Source of the DNA: Mumia sp. zg.B17
GTDB lineage: Bacteria > Actinomycetota > Actinomycetes > Propionibacteriales > Nocardioidaceae
Direction of reading: 5' to 3'
Assembly: GCF_019550915.1 (NCBI RefSeq)
Contig: NZ_JAHWCI010000005.1
Coordinates: 496,001-560,000, forward strand
DNA length: 64,000 nucleotides
Shown here: piece after piece, positions 60,545 to 64,000 of the stretch
Numbering within the stretch: the stretch's first letter is position 1
Layout of the letters: the number at the start of each line of letters is the position of its first letter
The notes under the pieces: model-generated
What the model was told of the DNA's origin: nothing
What the model saw: only the letters and a program-made list of their open reading frames with translations
The model's database searches: none
Translations under genes and position numbers: made by a program

Positions 60545-61234
60545 TCAGTTCTCGTAGTCGTAGGCGCCGCGCGACTGGTCACGGACCAGCACGCCACCGC
60601 TGAGCTCGATGACCCGCTTGCGCATCTGGTCCACGATCCCCGCGTCGTGCGTCGCCATCAGGACGGTGGTGTCGGTGCGGTTGATCCGGTCGAGCAGCTT
60701 CATGATGCCCACCGACGTGACCGGGTCCAGGTTGCCGGTCGGCTCGTCGGCGATCAGGATCATCGGTCGGTTCACGAACGCGCGCGCGATCGCGACGCGC
60801 TGCTGCTCACCGCCGGAGAGCTCGTCGGGCATGCGCTCGCCCTTGCCCTCCAGGCCCACGAGCTCCAGGGTCTCCGGCACGACGCGCCGGATCTCCGAGC
60901 GGGGCTTGCCGATCACCTGGAGCGCGAACGCGACGTTCTCGGAGACCGTCTTGTTGGGCAGCAGGCGGAAGTCCTGGAAGACGGTGCCGAGCTGGCGCCG
61001 CAGCTTGGGGACCTTCCAGTTGGCGAGGCGGTTGATCTCCTTGCCGGCGACGTAGACGCGGCCGGTCGAGGGACGGGTCTCGCGAAGGATCATGCGGAGG
61101 AACGTCGACTTGCCCGAGCCCGACTGGCCGACGAGGAAGACGAACTCGCCCTTTTCGATCTCGAGGCTGATCTTCTCCAGGGCCGGTCGCGGCTGCCCCG
61201 GATAGGTCTTGCTGACATTCTCGAAGCGGATCAC
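60545..61234 (-). CDS. ftsE: Cell-division ABC transporter ATPase FtsE
   Basis: 229 residues. Walker A GQSGSGKS is at 36-43, the signature is LSGGEQQR, and Walker B is [13 protein letters not shown] with the His switch in MATHDAG. The start [13 protein letters not shown] matches FtsE. GTG 61234 is chosen because TACACT lies 6 nt upstream with no ribosome site, suggesting a leaderless transcript for the ftsE-ftsX pair. It is preceded by prfB on the same strand, as in many actinobacteria (smpB, ftsX, ftsE and prfB are close in mycobacteria too). Confidence 0.95.
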   Translation of the reverse strand: MIRFENVSKTYPGQPRPALEKISLEIEKGEFVFLVGQSGSGKSTFLRMILRETRPSTGRVYVAGKEINRLANWKVPKLRRQLGTVFQDFRLLPNKTVSENVAFALQVIGKPRSEIRRVVPETLELVGLEGKGERMPDELSGGEQQRVAIARAFVNRPMILIADEPTGNLDPVTSVGIMKLLDRINRTDTTVLMATHDAGIVDQMRKRVIELSGGVLVRDQSRGAYDYEN

Positions 61235-61240
61235 CGTGCG

Positions 61241-61246
61241 AGTGTA
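61241..61246 (-). promoter_or_regulatory. -10 element of leaderless ftsE-ftsX
   Basis: TACACT on the minus strand, 6 nt before the GTG at 61234, near the end of the upstream prfB region. Confidence 0.55.
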
Positions 61247-61253
61247 CGCAAGG

Positions 61254-62369
61254 CTACGGAGTGCTTCCCTCAGCGCCACGCCGCCACCGGATACCGGCCT
61301 CGACGAACCCGTCGATCTCGCCGTCGAAGACCGCCTGGGTGTTGCCCGTCTCGTAGTCGGTCCGCAGATCCTTCACCATCTGGTACGGGTTGAGGACGTA
61401 CGACCGCATCTGGTCGCCCCACGAGGCGTGGACGTCACCGCGCAGCTCGTCGAGGTGGGCGCGCTCCTCCGCCTTCTTGAGCGCGAGCAGCTTGGCCTTC
61501 AGGATGACCATGGCGCTGGCCTTGTTCTGGAGCTGGCTCTTCTCGTTCTGGCAGCTCACGACCGTGCCGGTCGGGATGTGGGTCAGCCGGACGGCGGAGT
61601 CGGTCGTGTTGACGCTCTGGCCGCCGGGCCCCGAGGAGCGATAGACGTCGACGCGGATCTCGTCCTCGGGGATGTCGATCTGGTCGGTCTGCTCGAGAAC
61701 GGGGACGACCTCGACCGCGGCGAACGACGTCTGACGTCGCCCCTGGTTGTCGAAGGGGCTGATCCGGACGAGCCGGTGCGTGCCCGACTCGACCGAGAGC
61801 GTGCCGTACGCGTACGGCGCCTTGACGGCGAAGGTCGTGGACTTGAGGCCCGCCTCCTCCGCGTACGAGGTGTCGTAGACCTGGACGGAGTACTTGTGGC
61901 GCTCGGCCCAGCGGATGTACATCCGCTGCAGCATCTCGGCGAAGTCGGCGGCGTCGACGCCGCCGGCGCCGGAGCGGATCGTGACGAGGGCGTCGCGGGC
62001 GTCGTACTCCCCCGACAGCAGCGTGCGGACCTCGAGCGCCTCGACAGCCTTCTCGATCCGCTCGAGCTCGACGTCGGCCTCGGAGAGGACGTCGGCGTCG
62101 TCAGCCTCGCGGCCGAGCTCGACAAGCACCCTCACGTCGTCGATGCGCTGCCGGAGGCTGATGACGCGCTCGGTCTCGGCCTGTAGGACCGACAGCCGCC
62201 CGGTGACCTCTTGGGCGTGCGCCTGGTCGTCCCACAGGTCGGGTGCGGACACCTTCTCCTGGAGCTCGGCGATCTCTGCCCTCATCGTGTCGAGGTCGAG
62301 AACGGCCTCGATCGACGTCATCGTCGCGTCGAGGGACTTGATTGCTGCGTCGAGATCTCGTCCTGCCAC
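61254..62369 (-). CDS. prfB: Peptide chain release factor 2
   Basis: 371 residues. RF2 releases peptides at UGA and UAA. The codon-recognition tripeptide is SPF at residues 204-206 and the peptidyl-hydrolysis motif GGQ is at 249-251 in [16 protein letters not shown]. The N-terminal 110 residues form the coiled-coil domain 1. No in-frame stop or slippery CUUU site precedes it: the reading frame is continuous, so the programmed frameshift of enterobacterial prfB is absent, as expected in actinobacteria. The GTG follows TAGGCT by 7 nt. Confidence 0.97.
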   Translation of the reverse strand: MAGRDLDAAIKSLDATMTSIEAVLDLDTMRAEIAELQEKVSAPDLWDDQAHAQEVTGRLSVLQAETERVISLRQRIDDVRVLVELGREADDADVLSEADVELERIEKAVEALEVRTLLSGEYDARDALVTIRSGAGGVDAADFAEMLQRMYIRWAERHKYSVQVYDTSYAEEAGLKSTTFAVKAPYAYGTLSVESGTHRLVRISPFDNQGRRQTSFAAVEVVPVLEQTDQIDIPEDEIRVDVYRSSGPGGQSVNTTDSAVRLTHIPTGTVVSCQNEKSQLQNKASAMVILKAKLLALKKAEERAHLDELRGDVHASWGDQMRSYVLNPYQMVKDLRTDYETGNTQAVFDGEIDGFVEAGIRWRRGAEGSTP

Positions 62370-62376
62370 GACAACG

Positions 62377-62382
62377 AGCCTA
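62377..62382 (-). promoter_or_regulatory. -10 element of leaderless prfB
   Basis: TAGGCT on the minus strand, 7 nt before the GTG at 62369, identical to the hexamers at murI and rph. Confidence 0.55.
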
Positions 62383-62438
62383 CCCGCCGGACCCTGGCCC
62401 GATGATCCGAGGGCGAGCGCGGCGGGCCCAAGCAGGGC

Positions 62439-64000
62439 TCAGCGTGTCAGCGCGACGCAGCCTGCGCCCTTGCAGTCCTCGTACGCCTCGAGCCGCCGCT
62501 GGAGCTCCTGCACCACGGGATCGCTCGGCCGGAACAGGTTGAACCGCTCCCAGGCACCCGCGCGCGAGAGGCCGCGGTAGTACTCGTACGTGTGGCCGGC
62601 CTCGGCGCCGTCCTGCGTGTCGTAGCGGACCAGGAGGGTATCGGCGGACCGGACGGCGATGTACGACGGGATCGCCCCGGTCAGGCCCTCACCGTCAGGG
62701 TCGTCGGCGGACCTGGGCGGTCGGGTGTGCTCGATGAACGCGTACCGCGACCCAGCGGCGCGTGGATTGCGCAGGATCGACATCAGCGAGCGCCCGTCAC
62801 GGACGGCCGACGGTTTGATCCCGGCGATCTGCTCCAACGTCGGCGCCACGTCGATGTTCTGCACGACCTGGTATCGAGGCCCACGGACGACACCCGGGCC
62901 GGCGATCACGAGCGGGACACGGATATCCGTGTCGTACGCGCTCGACTTTCCAGGGCTGAGCCGCCGGTGGCCGAGGTGGTAGCCGTTGTCGCTGGTGAAG
63001 ACGATGTAGGTGTCAGGCCCGACCGTGCGCATCACGGCGCCCACGAGGTCGTCGACCGACTGAGCCATCCGGACGCGGTTGCGGTAGTGGTTGCTCATCT
63101 TCTTGACCTGCTGGCGGTTGAGCCTCTTGGTCTGGCCGAAGGACGGCGCGATGCGGCCGTCGGCATAGCGCGGCCGCGAGGTCCCGCGGCTGGCGTTGAA
63201 GCTCGGGTGCTTGCTGACGTCGACCCGGTCGCAGCGCACAGGACCACAGTCGCCGTAACGCAGCCGCGGGTTCTTCTTGGCCTTCTTGCCGGTGCGGGGT
63301 CGGTCGCGCACCGCCGGCGGATACTTCGCGTCACCCTTGCGCGCCGCCTTGACGTTGCGGTGGTGCACGCCCGTCGGGGCGATCTCGACGAAGAACGGCG
63401 TGTTCTGACGCTCGGCGGCCTGCAGGTGTCGCACCGCCATGCGGCGCAGGACATCGGTCGAGTACTCGCTGTCCTTGGTGCCAAAGCGGCGGTTGGTCAG
63501 GACCCGGTCGCCAGCGCGGTTGCGGGTCACCGAGGTCATCGTGTAGTTCCACATCGCGTACATGTTGGTGGTCAGCGCGTTAAAGGTGTGCCAGCCCGGT
63601 GGCGGCGGGGTCCCGGGCGTGCCCGGATAGCGGTTGATGTACTTGCCGAAGAAGGCAGTGCGATAGCCGGCGTCGGGGCGCGTGATCGCGTAGGCGAACG
63701 TCTTCGTGTCGTTCTTGGCCTTGACCCAGGCCGGATAGCCACCGACCGGCTTAGCAGCGTCACCGCCAGGGATGTTGTTGTAAACCTTCGAGTTGTGCGG
63801 GTACATCCCCGTCAGGAACGAGGCGCGGGACGAGCAGCACAACGAGTCGACGACGAAGTGCCGCCTGAAGTCGGCGCCGCGCGCCTGGAGCTTCTTGACG
63901 TTGGGCATGTACTTCACGAGCGAGGAATCGAGGTCATCGGCGACGATCGCGACGACGTTCGGCCGGTAGCGCGCCGTCCCCGCAGGGACGGTCGTCTCGG
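62439..64000 (-). CDS. Type I sulfatase (N-terminus outside window)
   Basis: At least 520 residues; the gene runs off the right edge. In frame upstream of a GTG at 63917 the sequence still encodes PNVVAIVADDLDSS, the metal-binding start of sulfatases, so the true start lies beyond base 64000. The formylglycine motif is in VVDSLCCSSRASFLTG (CxSSR, cysteine type), which needs the activating enzyme FGE. The middle has SDNGYHLGHRRLSPGK with metal Asp-Asn. This looks like an arylsulfatase or sulfohydrolase; the substrate is unknown. It is separated from prfB by 69 bp. Confidence 0.9.
   Translation of the reverse strand, partial: ETTVPAGTARYRPNVVAIVADDLDSSLVKYMPNVKKLQARGADFRRHFVVDSLCCSSRASFLTGMYPHNSKVYNNIPGGDAAKPVGGYPAWVKAKNDTKTFAYAITRPDAGYRTAFFGKYINRYPGTPGTPPPPGWHTFNALTTNMYAMWNYTMTSVTRNRAGDRVLTNRRFGTKDSEYSTDVLRRMAVRHLQAAERQNTPFFVEIAPTGVHHRNVKAARKGDAKYPPAVRDRPRTGKKAKKNPRLRYGDCGPVRCDRVDVSKHPSFNASRGTSRPRYADGRIAPSFGQTKRLNRQQVKKMSNHYRNRVRMAQSVDDLVGAVMRTVGPDTYIVFTSDNGYHLGHRRLSPGKSSAYDTDIRVPLVIAGPGVVRGPRYQVVQNIDVAPTLEQIAGIKPSAVRDGRSLMSILRNPRAAGSRYAFIEHTRPPRSADDPDGEGLTGAIPSYIAVRSADTLLVRYDTQDGAEAGHTYEYYRGLSRAGAWERFNLFRPSDPVVQELQRRLEAYEDCKGAGCVALTR

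Noticed and set aside
61254-62369. Programmed +1 frameshift in prfB
   Set aside because: The reading frame is continuous from the GTG with no early TGA, so no frameshift is needed.

Overview
The window is 64 kb of high-GC DNA densely packed with genes on both strands. It reads as ordinary chromosome of a free-living actinobacterium, most likely in or near the Nocardioidaceae; that family is an inference from gene content, not a computed placement. Supporting evidence: a WhiB protein, a CysO/Mec/CysM sulfur-carrier system, DUF3039 and DUF2017 proteins, a tmRNA tag ending in ALAA, frequent GTG starts, and many genes whose start codon sits 6-7 nt after a TANNNT hexamer, as expected of leaderless mRNAs. 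I see no prophage, IS element, CRISPR array or resistance island.

Layout. 1-3.1 kb: GroES-like protein (cut by the left edge), DUF3618 protein, Bcp peroxiredoxin, tRNA-Leu(UAG), VOC protein with its AraC-type regulator, TrmL. 3.1-5.8 kb: response regulator, sensor kinase and GerMN lipoprotein. 6.0-12.0 kb: complete oligopeptide/dipeptide ABC importer. 12-20.3 kb: a conserved actinobacterial block (clpS, DUF2017, mec, cysO, cysM, murI, metallo-beta-lactamase-fold protein, rph, rdgB), matching the order of M. tuberculosis Rv1331-Rv1341 but interrupted by a TetR/DUF4267/DinB insert and a 2H phosphoesterase. 20.3-22.2 kb: NAD salvage (pncB, pncA). 22.2-34.7 kb: assorted enzymes and a helicase. 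34.7-37.9 kb: MerR regulator, DUF3048 lipoprotein, and an NlpC/P60 hydrolase behind a probable c-di-AMP (ydaO-type) riboswitch.

37.9-43.6 kb: de novo NAD operon (Nudix-type NrtR regulator, nadA, nadB, nadC, cysteine desulfurase) behind a palindromic operator. Salvage and de novo NAD genes therefore lie about 20 kb apart, and the desulfurase plausibly supplies the Fe-S cluster of NadA. 43.6-50.5 kb: TPR-GGDEF protein, family 3 glycosidase lipoprotein, pyruvate oxidase, DksA-like protein, and an MFS exporter with a SoxR-type operator. 50.6-52.7 kb: a CarH/LitR-type B12 photoreceptor repressor divergent from two very small coupled genes and followed by a WhiB gene; this is the most intriguing locus. 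52.9-64 kb: APC permease, ssrA (tmRNA), amidohydrolase, smpB, DHA2 exporter, M23 endopeptidase, ftsX, ftsE, prfB, and a sulfatase cut by the right edge. ssrA/smpB form the ribosome-rescue pair; FtsEX with the adjacent coiled-coil M23 protein looks like a division-hydrolase module.
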